This document shows, piece after piece, positions 8,301-17,200 of a stretch of DNA of 64,000 nucleotides. The position numbers and the translations under genes were made by a program. The DNA lies in NCBI GenBank assembly GCA_910584065.1, contig CAJTZN010000007.1:1-64000 (forward strand), written 5' to 3'. Numbering within the stretch: position 1 is the stretch's first letter; each line of letters begins with the position of its first letter. The notes under the pieces were generated by a model. The model was not told where the DNA came from. It worked only from the letters and a program-made list of their open reading frames with translations, and ran no database searches. Source of the DNA: an uncultured Eubacterium sp. GTDB lineage: Bacteria > Bacillota > Clostridia > Lachnospirales > Lachnospiraceae.

Positions 8301-8531
8301 GATCTCTGCGCCATCCCGCCTGCCCGAAGCCAGTAACCTTGCAGCTTCCTTTACATTCATTCCCTGTAATGCGGTCAAAATCACATCTGCCTGAGCCACC
8401 AGCTCACTCTCCAGCTTCTCGCTCTCAGAAAACTCATGCGTAAAAGGATCGAGCGGGGACATTTCCCTCATAATTTCAAATACCCTGTTCGGGGCGCCCG
8501 CAAAATAAAAATGAATACGGCAATGATACAT
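5397..8531 (-). CDS. Cytosolic hybrid sensor histidine kinase with two receivers
   Basis: This 1044-residue protein has no signal peptide or membrane segment, so it should sense a cytoplasmic cue. The order is an N-terminal receiver-like region of about 110 residues, two PAS domains (about 130-250 and 260-385), a third PAS-like domain (about 390-515), a HisKA domain with phospho-acceptor H in SHMSHDIRTPMNAIIGF (about residue 540), a HATPase with NLLSNSVKY, DTGIGM and GAGLGMAI, then two receiver domains. Phospho-acceptor aspartates sit in IIDWLLPDMNG (about 834) and LMDVKMPVMNG (about 973). There is no output domain, so phosphate probably passes to a separate regulator. The divergent BspA-like gene shares its 206-bp upstream region. 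Confidence 0.9.
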   Translation of the reverse strand: MYHCRIHFYFAGAPNRVFEIMREMSPLDPFTHEFSESEKLESELVAQADVILTALQGMNVKEAARLLASGRRDGAEIILLAEKEQIRDLSDALPEVKDIWTFPLSDEEIRFRFLRWQQTYKMNKDFWETRHFLEATINNVPNLVWFKDKDGVHEKVNDSFCRTVGKTKEQVEGRRHAYIWDVEEDDPVCIESEREVMTKEKTFVSEETIKTGEGMRQLTTYKSPLYNVDGSVMGTVGVAIDVTKEREYEQEIIRKNQSFEKIFTSIECGVMLHSEDGKQIISINRAALKILGYETKEELEEKGFEMIAPSVMDEDKPKLIEAIRKLREVGDNVGVEYRVQHDDGEILHIMGNVKMLEENGQLVYQRFLLDCTAQKLQEKKKEKRQKELVQALSVDYKLVCFFDLDTGFGFRVQTDEKMFADAFDEELPLDVGMEKYIETFVHEDDREMLREASSREVFLKELAGKKVYSVNYRILKDGSVKYFQMKAVRAGTWKQNHGIVLGFHSVDEEIRNEMEQKNLLEDALMQANQASKAKSVFLSHMSHDIRTPMNAIIGFTALAITHIEQREQVEEYLKKIMTSGNHLLSLINDVLDMSRIESGKMHLEEKLCSLPDILHELRNILQSDIRAKQLELYLDAVDVMNEEIYCDKLRLNQVLLNLLSNSVKYTTAGGIVSLRVTEKGGAPKGYANYEFTIKDTGIGMSEEFVLHIFEPFERERTTTSSGIEGAGLGMAITKNIVDMMNGTINVKSEQGVGTEFTVGFTFRLSPETKTYQEIPELKNCRALVVDDDFDTCDNVSFMLGQLGLRAEWTLSGKEAVLRTRQASTRGDSYSVYIIDWLLPDMNGIEVTRRIRKEMGEEVSVIVLTAYDWSEIESEAKEAGVTAFCSKPLFMSELSSCLNSVVNAEEMEETEDEFAIEDLPKGRILLAEDNELNQEIAVAILEEAGLDVEVAGNGQIAVEMLKKSEPGYYQLVLMDVKMPVMNGYEATKVVRKMENRELASIPIFAMTANAFEEDKREALNCGMNGHLAKPIDVEQLFKLLRKVLS

Positions 8532-8665
8532 CTTCTTTCCTCCTGTATTTGCTTATTCTTACATTATTATAAGTTAATATTTTTCCTTTATGTAAAATGA
8601 TTCCGGCAACGCTTATTAACCTGATTATAACATGTTCCTCCGCCATTGTCTACCGTGATCATATT

Positions 8666-8694
8666 TTGACGGTCTCCCCTTCCTATCATATACT
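8666..8694 (+). promoter_or_regulatory. Sigma-A promoter of the BspA-like gene
   Basis: TTGACG at 8666-8671 and TATACT at 8689-8694 are separated by exactly 17 bp. The start codon lies 43 bp downstream. The rest of the 8532-8737 intergenic region is AT-rich and should also hold the promoter of the divergent kinase. Confidence 0.7.
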
Positions 8695-8737
8695 ATCCCT
8701 ATAAGAAACAAACGTTAAAGAGAGGGGACTGTTTACG

Positions 8738-10225
8738 ATGAACCGGGGAAAAATATTGCGTAAGAAAAATATGAAACAAACCATCAGCCTGCTGTGCATG
8801 ATCGCTTTATGCCTATGCACCTCCACGATTTCAAACGCGGAAACAGATAAGTGGGTATCAACAAACGGAATCATCACTACCAAAGCCTCTTCCACAAACA
8901 GTAACTTATGGGGCGTATGCGGATACGACGAGTCACAAAACACGGTCGGAGATATCACGATAGAAAGTTCCTATAAGGTACCATCTGGTTCTTTGCTCCC
9001 CGTGATAAAACAGATCATCAGCATCATGCATTTCAAGGCAGATGACGGTACGATCACCGGGGCATTTGAGCAAAAAATACTGCCTGCCGTAAAGATTGCA
9101 TCAGAAGTAGGCGGGTATGCGATTTCCAGCCGTTCTTTCTATGGTTCTGTCATACGGGGCGATTTTTTGTTCCAGGATTATAAAAATGCCCTGATCGGAG
9201 CCTCCTCTTTTGCCAACGCGCAGTTTAAAAGTAACGTAACGTTCCATCTGACAAATGGAACCATATATAACGATTCGTTTAAAGACGCCACGGTAGAGGG
9301 TAATTTTAACCTCTTGGGATCAATCGACACCATTCATGCCTACGCTTTTTCTAATTTAACTGTCAAAGGAGATGCCCGCATGACAAAAACTGTTTTACAT
9401 TTGGACAGTTACGCTCTGGCAAACTCCCATTTTATAGAATTTTATTTGAGCGACTCCCTGCAAACAATAGGTTCTCATATTTTTGATGGCTGCGAACATC
9501 TGAATAAGATCAAACTCCCCGGCACGGACTGTGTGAAAGAAGCTGCGCCGGATGCCTTCCCCTATGAAAAAGGACTGACGATCGTCATCCCGGAAGGGCT
9601 GACCGATCTTTCCGTATTTCATTTGAACAACTACCCTAACGTACTATTCCAGACAGAAACAGTGCTGCCATCCGACAGTCCTGTGATCCAGTACTTAAAC
9701 GAGCATCACCTGATGTACCAGCAGGGAGAAAACGGCCAAGTGATCATGCCGGGAAACCCGGAACCGACAACACCTCCATCCGTTCCGGTAATGACTCCGA
9801 CGGTTTCCCCGACGGCCATCCCATCGGTTCCCACGCCACCTGCTGCTTCCCCGTCGTGCATCCCCTCGATTCCCACGCCACCTGCAGTCTCCCCGACAGC
9901 TGCACCAGTGGAATCCCCGGAAATACAGCCAACCGTCCCCCCCCACAACCACACCGACAAACGCACCGGCAGAACAGCCAACGATTTTCCCTTCATCCAC
10001 GAACACTCCGACCGTCCAGCCGACCATAAGCCCGGCAGATCCGCCCGTTTGTTCTCCATCGGCTTCGGCAGCGCCAATTCAGTCCCCGGCAGTTTCGCCG
10101 ACGAATGTGCCAACAGAACCACCGGTCGGGCAGCCGACGGGCACCCCAATCCCGTCCCTGCCACACCCTACGACAGTTCCACCAGCCGACTTACCAACGG
10201 AACAGCCGGTGATCGTTGCGACTAA
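8738..10225 (+). CDS. BspA-like secreted protein, N-terminal part (frameshifted)
   Basis: The protein starts with a basic stretch and a signal peptide (KQTISLLCMIALCLCTSTIS, cleavage near SNA-ET). Residues 60-310 are irregular leucine-rich repeats of the BspA/LRR_5 type (ALIGASSFANAQF, TIGSHIFDGCEHLNKIKLPG), seen in secreted adhesins of gut bacteria. From about residue 340 a proline/threonine/serine-rich linker begins. At the run of eight C (9937-9944) the frame leaves the linker and continues with about 94 unrelated residues to a stop at 10225. With seven C the frame would join the downstream segment and give one 675-residue protein. Start choice: GAGAGGGG ten bases before the ATG. Confidence 0.8.
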   Translation: MNRGKILRKKNMKQTISLLCMIALCLCTSTISNAETDKWVSTNGIITTKASSTNSNLWGVCGYDESQNTVGDITIESSYKVPSGSLLPVIKQIISIMHFKADDGTITGAFEQKILPAVKIASEVGGYAISSRSFYGSVIRGDFLFQDYKNALIGASSFANAQFKSNVTFHLTNGTIYNDSFKDATVEGNFNLLGSIDTIHAYAFSNLTVKGDARMTKTVLHLDSYALANSHFIEFYLSDSLQTIGSHIFDGCEHLNKIKLPGTDCVKEAAPDAFPYEKGLTIVIPEGLTDLSVFHLNNYPNVLFQTETVLPSDSPVIQYLNEHHLMYQQGENGQVIMPGNPEPTTPPSVPVMTPTVSPTAIPSVPTPPAASPSCIPSIPTPPAVSPTAAPVESPEIQPTVPPHNHTDKRTGRTANDFPFIHEHSDRPADHKPGRSARLFSIGFGSANSVPGSFADECANRTTGRAADGHPNPVPATPYDSSTSRLTNGTAGDRCD

Positions 10226-10766
10226 CAGTCCCAGCCCTTCCCCCGGCCAAAACACCTCACACCCGCAAACAGCCGAGCCGGAACAGAAGAAAAATAAATC
10301 CACTGCCAAAACCGTTACAATCAATAAGATCAAATACCGGATTACCAGCAAAAACAGTGCCACCGTGCTCGGCACAACTGATAAAAAACTGAAAAAACTG
10401 CGGATAGCCGACACGATAATGATAAACGGGACGCTTTACAAAGTAACCCGCATAGAAAAGAACGCATTCCGAAAACATAAAAAATTAAAATCCGCGGTGA
10501 TTGGAAATTATGTCACAAAAATAGACTCGGAAGCCTTTGCCTCATGTAAAAGCCTGACTAATATACAGTTTGGCACACGTCTGAAATCACTGGGGAAAAG
10601 AGTTCTCTATCAGGATAAAAAATTAAAAAAGATTACCTTTAAAGGCAGACAGCTAAAAAAGATCGGGAGCAAAACCTTCTTCGGCGTCCCCCGAAAAGTG
10701 GATATCCGAGCGGTCCGGTCAAAAGCAAGAAGCTACGCCAAACTGATCAACCGCTCCAAAACATAA
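9945..10766 (+). CDS. BspA-like protein, C-terminal part in shifted frame
   Basis: This segment lies one frame away from the N-terminal part and resumes the proline-rich linker at once after the C run (PTNAPAEQPTIFPSSTNTP), so it is the other half of the same gene. There is no own signal peptide or ribosome binding site; the first possible start inside it is a GTG at 10107. After residue 155 or so comes a lysine-rich LRR_5 domain (KVTRIEKNAFRKHKKLKSAV, IDSEAFASCKSLTNIQFGTR) that matches the repeat type of the N-terminal half. It ends five bases before the convergent kinase gene. Confidence 0.75.
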   Translation, partial: TTTPTNAPAEQPTIFPSSTNTPTVQPTISPADPPVCSPSASAAPIQSPAVSPTNVPTEPPVGQPTGTPIPSLPHPTTVPPADLPTEQPVIVATNSPSPSPGQNTSHPQTAEPEQKKNKSTAKTVTINKIKYRITSKNSATVLGTTDKKLKKLRIADTIMINGTLYKVTRIEKNAFRKHKKLKSAVIGNYVTKIDSEAFASCKSLTNIQFGTRLKSLGKRVLYQDKKLKKITFKGRQLKKIGSKTFFGVPRKVDIRAVRSKARSYAKLINRSKT

Positions 10767-10771
10767 GAATC

Positions 10772-11251
10772 CTACTCTAACGGAATAGTAACAAGGTCAT
10801 CGTCACCGTTCACCTTGTAGTCCGGAGGCGCAGCTTCTTGTCCATCCGGCTTCGGGCGGACTGTGGCAGATGGCTTTTTCCCCTTACTGACTGTAAGGGA
10901 AATAGATGGAATCTGCTTTTTCGTAAAATATACACCTTTGGCAATACTTTGTCCCACGACTTTCCCCTTTCCAACGTTCTTATCATACGCATAGCTGACA
11001 TTGATCTGAATGGAAGGATCCAGCGCATGGATTTTCTTTTTTGCTTTTTCCAGTATTTTCCCCGTCACATCCGGCATGACAAGTGTATCCGCCTGGGAAT
11101 CGTTATCCGTTTGACGCGGCGGCTGCGTCCGTGAAGCGTTATCTGATTGCCGCGGTGGCTGCATTTCAGAAACATCATCCGTTCGCGGCCGCTGCGTTTC
11201 GGAATCATTATCCGTTTGACGCGGCCGCTGCGACTCCATCCCGACAGACAC
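10772..11251 (-). CDS. PASTA domain portion of Ser/Thr kinase in shifted frame
   Basis: This open frame starts in a repetitive Q/P/R/T/D/N linker and then holds a single PASTA domain (MPDVTGKILEKAKKKI, VGKGKVVGQSIAKGVYF, ISLTVSKGK), followed by a short tail ending DDLVTIPLE. PASTA domains bind muropeptides or beta-lactams outside the cell. It overlaps the kinase reading frame by about 190 bp in another frame and has no convincing start, so it is the C-terminal end of the kinase displaced by a one-base loss near the C4/G4 run at 11251-11254. One added base there would fuse it to the kinase. Confidence 0.75.
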   Translation of the reverse strand: MSVGMESQRPRQTDNDSETQRPRTDDVSEMQPPRQSDNASRTQPPRQTDNDSQADTLVMPDVTGKILEKAKKKIHALDPSIQINVSYAYDKNVGKGKVVGQSIAKGVYFTKKQIPSISLTVSKGKKPSATVRPKPDGQEAAPPDYKVNGDDDLVTIPLE

Positions 11252-12477
11252 CCCTGCTCTATAGCGGAACCGCCGCTGCCGGATATTTCCGGCGATTGCT
11301 GCCTTCCCGGCTCTCCCCCTCCGAACATGCGGAAAAGAAACACACCACCCCCGCCAAGTACCGCGATACCGATCACCGCAGCCAGTACCCGGCGGACCAG
11401 AACCGTCGACATACCAAACGTCTGCCCGTCTCCCGGCGGCAAAATTTTTTTTCGAGCCCGGCGGGCACTGGCGGCTTTCGCCGACGAAAACCGGCGTCCT
11501 TTACAAGCGGAAACTGGAAACCTTCGCCGGCGGGGACTGGCTGCCTCCGCCGGCTCCGTGTGCAGGACCGTCGCTTCTCCCACCTGCTCCTCCGTTCCCG
11601 TCAACGCCGCGTAGAGTTCGCCGGCACTCTGGAACCGGTCTGCCGGACGAAGCTGGAGTCCTTTTTCCAAAATGGCGTACTGCCAGGAAAGCAAGTGCCC
11701 AAGATGCGGGAGCGGCTGCCGGGAACCGGCGTCCAGACGGCGCATCGCCTCTGCCGGCGCGTGTCCAGTCACACAAAAATAAATCGTGGCACAGACGGCG
11801 TACACGTCAATCCACGCACCCGTCTTACCAGACGGCAGATATTGCTCCGGCGGGGCATATCCGGCTTTGATGATCACGGTGTTTTTTGTATCGCCGGCAC
11901 TCTCCCTGCTCGCCGCGCCAAAATCAATGAGATGCAGCCGGTTATCCGTGCCGAGGATCAGGTTGTCCGGACTGACATCGCGGTGGATCAGTCCCCGCGC
12001 GTGGATATCCGCCAGGGAGCGGATGACCGGCGCGATCAGCGCCGAAATCTCCGGAAAGGTAAATGTACCGTTTTCTGTCACATACTGGCCCAGTGTCAGG
12101 CCGTTTATATATTCCATCACAAGATAAGCCGTTCCATTTTCTTCAAACAGATCATAAACGGGGACAATACTCTCCAGATTCTGGAACGATTTCAGAATAC
12201 CTGCCTCATTGACAAAACGGCGGAGGCCTTTTTGAAACAATCCGGTATTTTTCTCCGGAAATGGGTGCAATACATAAAAGCCTTCCTGTTTCGTGCGCAC
12301 AGCAAGGCTGGGAGGAAAATATTCTTTGATAGCGACTACCTCGCCCGTATCCTGCCGGATTCCCCGGTACGTTACGGCAAATCCTCCCGCTCCGATCGTT
12401 TCCATGATCTCATAAACACCGTGTAAACAAGTGCCTGCAGGCAGGGAATGGCAGCCGGAAAACAGATCCTCTGTCAC
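11065..12477 (-). CDS. Membrane Ser/Thr protein kinase (PknB/PrkC type), frameshifted
   Basis: The best start is the GTG at 12477, seven bases after AGGAGG; an ATG at 12534 lies inside the upstream gene. The kinase domain covers about residues 20-290: glycine loop GAGGFAVTYRG, VAIKEYF lysine, catalytic HRDVSPDNLIL, DFGAA and APPEQY. A lysine/arginine-rich region and one membrane segment (VLAAVIGIAVLGGGGVFLF, about residue 350-370) follow. After SGGSAIEQG the frame turns into basic nonsense up to 11065, while the proper linker and PASTA domain continue in the next frame. It is last in an operon with two FHA proteins, its probable phosphothreonine-reading partners. Confidence 0.85.
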   Translation of the reverse strand: MTEDLFSGCHSLPAGTCLHGVYEIMETIGAGGFAVTYRGIRQDTGEVVAIKEYFPPSLAVRTKQEGFYVLHPFPEKNTGLFQKGLRRFVNEAGILKSFQNLESIVPVYDLFEENGTAYLVMEYINGLTLGQYVTENGTFTFPEISALIAPVIRSLADIHARGLIHRDVSPDNLILGTDNRLHLIDFGAASRESAGDTKNTVIIKAGYAPPEQYLPSGKTGAWIDVYAVCATIYFCVTGHAPAEAMRRLDAGSRQPLPHLGHLLSWQYAILEKGLQLRPADRFQSAGELYAALTGTEEQVGEATVLHTEPAEAASPRRRRFPVSACKGRRFSSAKAASARRARKKILPPGDGQTFGMSTVLVRRVLAAVIGIAVLGGGGVFLFRMFGGGEPGRQQSPEISGSGGSAIEQGCLSGWSRSGRVKRIMIPKRSGRERMMFLKCSHRGNQITLHGRSRRVKRITIPRRIHLSCRM

Positions 12478-12488
12478 AAAAAAACCTC

Positions 12489-13094
12489 CTACTGTTCCGT
12501 TTCCCCTTCGTTCCAGCGAAAGCTGGCACCGCAAAGAGCGACAAACAAAAGGGAACAGTCTCCTAATGTTATTACGTCATGGTTTTTCAGCGTCTTCGGC
12601 TTTTTTATGCTCTTCTCATTCAATAAAATCTGATCGATCTTTTCCGGTGAGTGCAGAAGAAAAGAATTATGAACCGCGTCATACGTTATGACCGCGTGCC
12701 GGTTTCGGGAAACAGTCGGTTCACACAGCAGGGGTACATCCATGTTCCCCGCGCGTCCGATACAGTTGTCCCCCTCACGAAGGACAAAACTCTCCCCGCG
12801 CATCAGGCCGTCGATGCAGACCAGCCACCCAACAGTCTTTCCCAGAACCGCGCTTGGGCACTTCGATACCGCAGCCCCGCCTGGACTTGTCGCGGCAAAA
12901 TCTGTTATGTCGGAATCCATTCTGTCGGCACAGGTTCCATCGGAGGGAAGCGTCGGTATCCGGCCCTGGTTTGTCCCCATAAGATCCTTTACCTCTGGTT
13001 CCGCAATCCGGTTTGCGCAGTGCGGGCACGATAAAAATTTATCGGCGTCATAAAAATGATCATTCTCACATTTTACAAGTTTCCTTTCAATCAC
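12489..13094 (-). CDS. FHA domain protein with N-terminal zinc-ribbon-like motif
   Basis: This 201-residue cytosolic protein starts with a C-x7-11-C...CPHC segment (KCENDHFYDADKFLSCPHCA) that resembles a zinc ribbon. After a Ser/Thr/Pro-containing middle comes an FHA domain, about residues 85-195, with the conserved GRAGNMDV, SRNRHA and a LNEKSI segment in the position of the usual NGT loop. FHA domains bind phosphothreonine peptides; the middle segment could carry the phosphosites. The gene begins 3 bp after the REC-LytTR-FHA gene, and its stop overlaps the ribosome binding site of the kinase gene, so the three are translationally coupled. Confidence 0.85.
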   Translation of the reverse strand: MIERKLVKCENDHFYDADKFLSCPHCANRIAEPEVKDLMGTNQGRIPTLPSDGTCADRMDSDITDFAATSPGGAAVSKCPSAVLGKTVGWLVCIDGLMRGESFVLREGDNCIGRAGNMDVPLLCEPTVSRNRHAVITYDAVHNSFLLHSPEKIDQILLNEKSIKKPKTLKNHDVITLGDCSLLFVALCGASFRWNEGETEQ

Positions 13095-13097
13095 CTG

Positions 13098-14162
13098 TTA
13101 TCCAAGTTTGTATACTGTTTCTTTATCCCCGAAACAAATCTCGCTACCCGGTTTGAGAAGATATGTCTCATTTTTCAGCAAGCGTTTGTTCCCGTCAACA
13201 AATGTACCGTTTGACGACCGATCCATGACCTCGTATCTCATTATACCACAATGATAGATCAGTGTACAATGGCACCGGCTGACAAGCGGGAGATTTATGA
13301 TCATATCTGCTACCGAACCATCACGCCCGATCATGATCTCCTGCTCCGGACAGATCCGTATGATAGAGCCGAGATAAGCGTCCCGGATACAGATCAGCGC
13401 GCCGCAATCCGTCTGTTCCTCGTTCAGTCCCGCCCGCGGCACATGAAACTGCTCGTTTCCCCTGATCCCGGTGCGGTCAAGCAATTCCTGCACCTTCGCC
13501 TGGTAGCGGTTGCTGATCGGAAGCTGGACGTCCTGGATGTATACATGAACATTACTGTAATTCGTCACCTTATCCAGAGCAAACAAATAACTCTGGTGGC
13601 AACGGACAAACCCTCTGTTTTTCAGCTTCTCCGCCATTACATTTAACTTCTGGTAACAATAATAAGTCGCCTGCTGCGTATGGATCGCAATCTTCCTCAG
13701 ATTACTTTCAATATACAAAATGGAATGGATCGGAATCTGATGTGTTACTCCCTTGTAAGTAATGAGCAGATACTGGGAGGAATGGTTCAGTTTCTGCAGA
13801 TAACGCTGCAATTCGCGGGCAATATCCTCCTCCGACACCGGCTTTAACAAATAGGCGAACGCATGGTAATAAAAACATTCATACACATGCTTATCCGACG
13901 CGGTAACAAAGATCAGATCCGTATAGGAACAATGGTCGCATATGTACTTTGCCGTTTCCAGGCCCGTTTCCCCGTCCAGCAGCACATCCATGAACACCAG
14001 CTGACATTGAAACGTCCCGTTATCGATCGCCCTCTTCATCCCAGCGCCATTGTGAAAAATACCAATATCCCAATCGTCAACCCCGATCATGCTATGGCAG
14101 ATCATGTCATATAAATGATCACAAAAAACAGGGTCGTTATCGCAAATTCCAATCGTAATCAT
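13098..14162 (-). CDS. Response regulator with REC, LytTR and C-terminal FHA domains
   Basis: The start at 14162 follows GGAGCTG by seven bases and is preferred over an ATG four codons earlier. The receiver domain is complete: acidic pocket CDND, phospho-acceptor in FMDVLLDGETG (about D55), switch Thr in VTAS and Lys in LLKPV. A LytTR DNA-binding domain follows at about 130-235 (YIESNLRKIAIHTQQ, FVRCHQSYLFALDKV, LPISNRYQAKVQ). The last 100 residues are an FHA domain (IMIGRDGSVADM, LVSRCHC, DRSSNGTFVDG). Fusion of LytTR to FHA is unusual and would let one regulator read both aspartyl and threonyl phosphorylation. Two downstream genes encode an FHA protein and the kinase. Confidence 0.9.
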   Translation of the reverse strand: MITIGICDNDPVFCDHLYDMICHSMIGVDDWDIGIFHNGAGMKRAIDNGTFQCQLVFMDVLLDGETGLETAKYICDHCSYTDLIFVTASDKHVYECFYYHAFAYLLKPVSEEDIARELQRYLQKLNHSSQYLLITYKGVTHQIPIHSILYIESNLRKIAIHTQQATYYCYQKLNVMAEKLKNRGFVRCHQSYLFALDKVTNYSNVHVYIQDVQLPISNRYQAKVQELLDRTGIRGNEQFHVPRAGLNEEQTDCGALICIRDAYLGSIIRICPEQEIMIGRDGSVADMIINLPLVSRCHCTLIYHCGIMRYEVMDRSSNGTFVDGNKRLLKNETYLLKPGSEICFGDKETVYKLG

Positions 14163-14232
14163 AAGCAGCTCCATTAATTTTTATGGTCTCCCACCTATTA
14201 TAGCCTGAATTGCATCGTTTGAACAGCAAAAT

Positions 14233-17200
14233 CTATTTCCTGATCTTAACCTTTTTCACAGCGCTCCACGCCCCGTACACTTTTTTGCCATTGACATTCG
14301 TACAGGCACGGACTTTGAAATAATAGGTTTTCTTTTTCTTCATTCCTTTCAGCGTGATCTTCGCCTTACCCGCAACTTTTGTTTTCTTCCCCTTGAACTT
14401 TTTGCTCGTGGAATACTGAACCTGATAGCTTTTCGCTTTCGGAACTTTGGCCCACGTCAACGTCACCGATTTTTTCTTATCGTTCTTCGCTTTCAGATTT
14501 TTTACCTTCCCGGCTTTTCCTCCGCTAAAAGCGTCATCTTCGTCATCTTCTCCGTCATCCGCATCGTCGTCATCGGACGGGCTAGAAGGGCCAGAAGGAC
14601 TGGATGAAGCGGACGGTGTTCCCGGCGTCACATTTCCCGGCTGGGACGGATCTGTCGCCCCGCCTGGTTTTTCGGTCTCCGTCACGTCCGGCTTCTCTTC
14701 CGGTTTTTCTGTCTCTGACGGACCCGGCGTTACCGCTGCCGCCTTTTTGATCGTGAAGTTCAAAACCGCCGTACCTTCATAATTTCCTTTTGCCGTCACC
14801 GTAACGGTCGCGGTTCCCGGCTCGATATTGTCCGCGTACTCAACCGTATAATCGTGATCCTCGATCAGTGTCTTATTCCCGAGCCGGACAGTTACCCCCG
14901 GCTTCAGTTCCCCTCCGGTCGCCTCGATCTCATCGTAGGCAAGAATGCAGTCCATCTCATCGACAATATCCCGTTTTGTGATCGTAAACTCAGCCTCTGC
15001 CTTTCCCCGGTATTCTCCCTTTCCTGTCACCGTGACAGTCGCGGTTCCGACATTGATGTTATTCTTGTAACTTACGTCGTAGTCCTTCTCTGGAACGAGC
15101 ACCATTTTTTCCCACGTCACGGTAAACACCGGCACCACTGCCGCTCCCGTAAATTCCAGTTCATTTTCTACGAACGACAACTTGACCCCGTCGGAAAAAT
15201 CACGGTAGATCTCAAACGATTTCACGACCGTTCCGCTATAATTTCCTTTACCAGTGACCTCCACTTCCGCGCTGCCAGGCTGGATATTATTTTTATATTC
15301 TACCGTATAATCCGTGCCAGAAACGAGTTTCTTCTCCCCGATCGTCACCTCCTCAGCCGGTTTGAATTCCTCTCCCGTATACTCGAATTCTTCTTTCTCG
15401 AGCGAAACTACCGCGTCTTTCGAAATATCAAGCGGTGTGATCGTAAAGTTCTTCTTCGCCTGTCCGGCATAGATCCCCTTACATGTCACTGTAACCGAAG
15501 CTGTTCCCACCTCGGTGTTATCGGCGTAGGTAAGTGTGTAATCCGTTCCTTCCTTTAGGTAGATCCACTCATAATCACCCATCTTTACCTTCACCTTTGG
15601 CATCTGCGGTTCGCCCGTATACGGCATTGATTCTTTGTCAAGGATGACATCCAGCAAATCCTCAACCTGTTTCGGCAGGATCGTAAATTTTATTTCCCGC
15701 TTTCCCGTATACAATCCCGTTCCGGTTATGATGACAGATGCGCTGTTCTCACCGGGCATGATGCTATTTTTATATTCTACCGTGTAATCCGTGTATGCAC
15801 TTAACAGCTTCCCGTCAAGCATCACGACAACTTCCGGCTCCAACTCATAACCCGTATAGATCAGGGAATCCGCTTCCCGGATCGTGACATCCATGTCCTC
15901 CCCGATATCACGGACGATCTGAAATTGTTTCGTGCTGCTCCCGCTGTAATTTCCCTTACACGTCACGGTCGCGTACGCCGTTCCCGGCCCGACGTTATTT
16001 GTATATTCTACCGTATAATCCGTCTCCGGATCAAGTTCCCTGCTCCCGAGAAATACGCTCACAGCCGGTTCTAATGCTTTTCCCGTCCAGGTAAGCGTCT
16101 CGCTCGCCAGATTCACCTGCATGGCGCTTCCGATTGACTGCTCCTCAATCTCAAACGTGAAATGTTTCGTTCCTTTGTATCTTCCTTTCCCAGTGAGCGT
16201 AACCGTTGCCGTGCCTTTATTCACATTGTTTTCCCATTTCACAGTATAATCCGTTCCCTCACGGAGTGTCATCGTCTCGCCTGCTTTCATAGTAACCGTG
16301 AATTCCGGCTTGATCTCCTCTCCGGTATATGTCTGTGTGTAGATACGGGAAACCGTCGCCGTGCTCATATCGTAATAGACAGCGATGGGGATCGACGCGC
16401 TCAACTCACTGTAGGCAAAGCGAATGTTCTGTTCCCCTACCTTTTTCGTATCAAATCCGGACAGGAGACAGTCAGAAAGGTTTACCGTACTATCCTTATC
16501 TGGTTCTGTTATAAATTTAGCTGTGGCCGTTACGCCTTCCAGTTCCAAAACTGCCGAATTGATCAAATCCCCATAAAAAAACTCCAGCGGCTTTCCATCC
16601 GATGTTTTTACCGCAAACGAAGACGAAGGACGGTTAAAAAGATAACCGTTATCCCTGGCATACTGTTCTACCTTTCCTCCCGGCTCACTGAGAAATACCA
16701 TGGTTTCACAACCCAATCCGCATCCCTCAAGCTCTGTATCCTTATTTTTAAACTCTACAACAGATAACTTCTTAGCGCCTCCATAAAAAGCGCTTTTAGC
16801 GATACTTCGCAACGTACTGGGAAAACAAATCTTTCCCGTCATCGGCTGTCCCCCTCCATGGTGAGCAAACGCGCTGCTAGCAATTGTTTCTAACTGACTG
16901 TTTTCACCAATCACAAAGGATGACAACGAATTGCACCAATAAAAAGCCTGAGATCCAATACTTTTTACAGAATCTGGCAGATAAAATGTTGTCAGGCTGT
17001 CACACTGATAAAATGCCTCGTATCCAATACTAGCCAACTTAGAATCTTCTTCAAACACCACCTCACTTAAGGCATCATTTTCTTTGAATGCGGCTCCACC
17101 TATGCTTTCCAGCGTAGATGGAAGATATACCTTTACCAAATTTTTGTTGCCGGAAAATGCTCTCTCTCCAATTCCGGTTATTCCCGTTCCTCTTAAATCT

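Noticed and set aside
10772..11251. Independent secreted PASTA protein
   Set aside because: It has no signal peptide or start site, and its linker continues from the kinase linker in a neighbouring frame.
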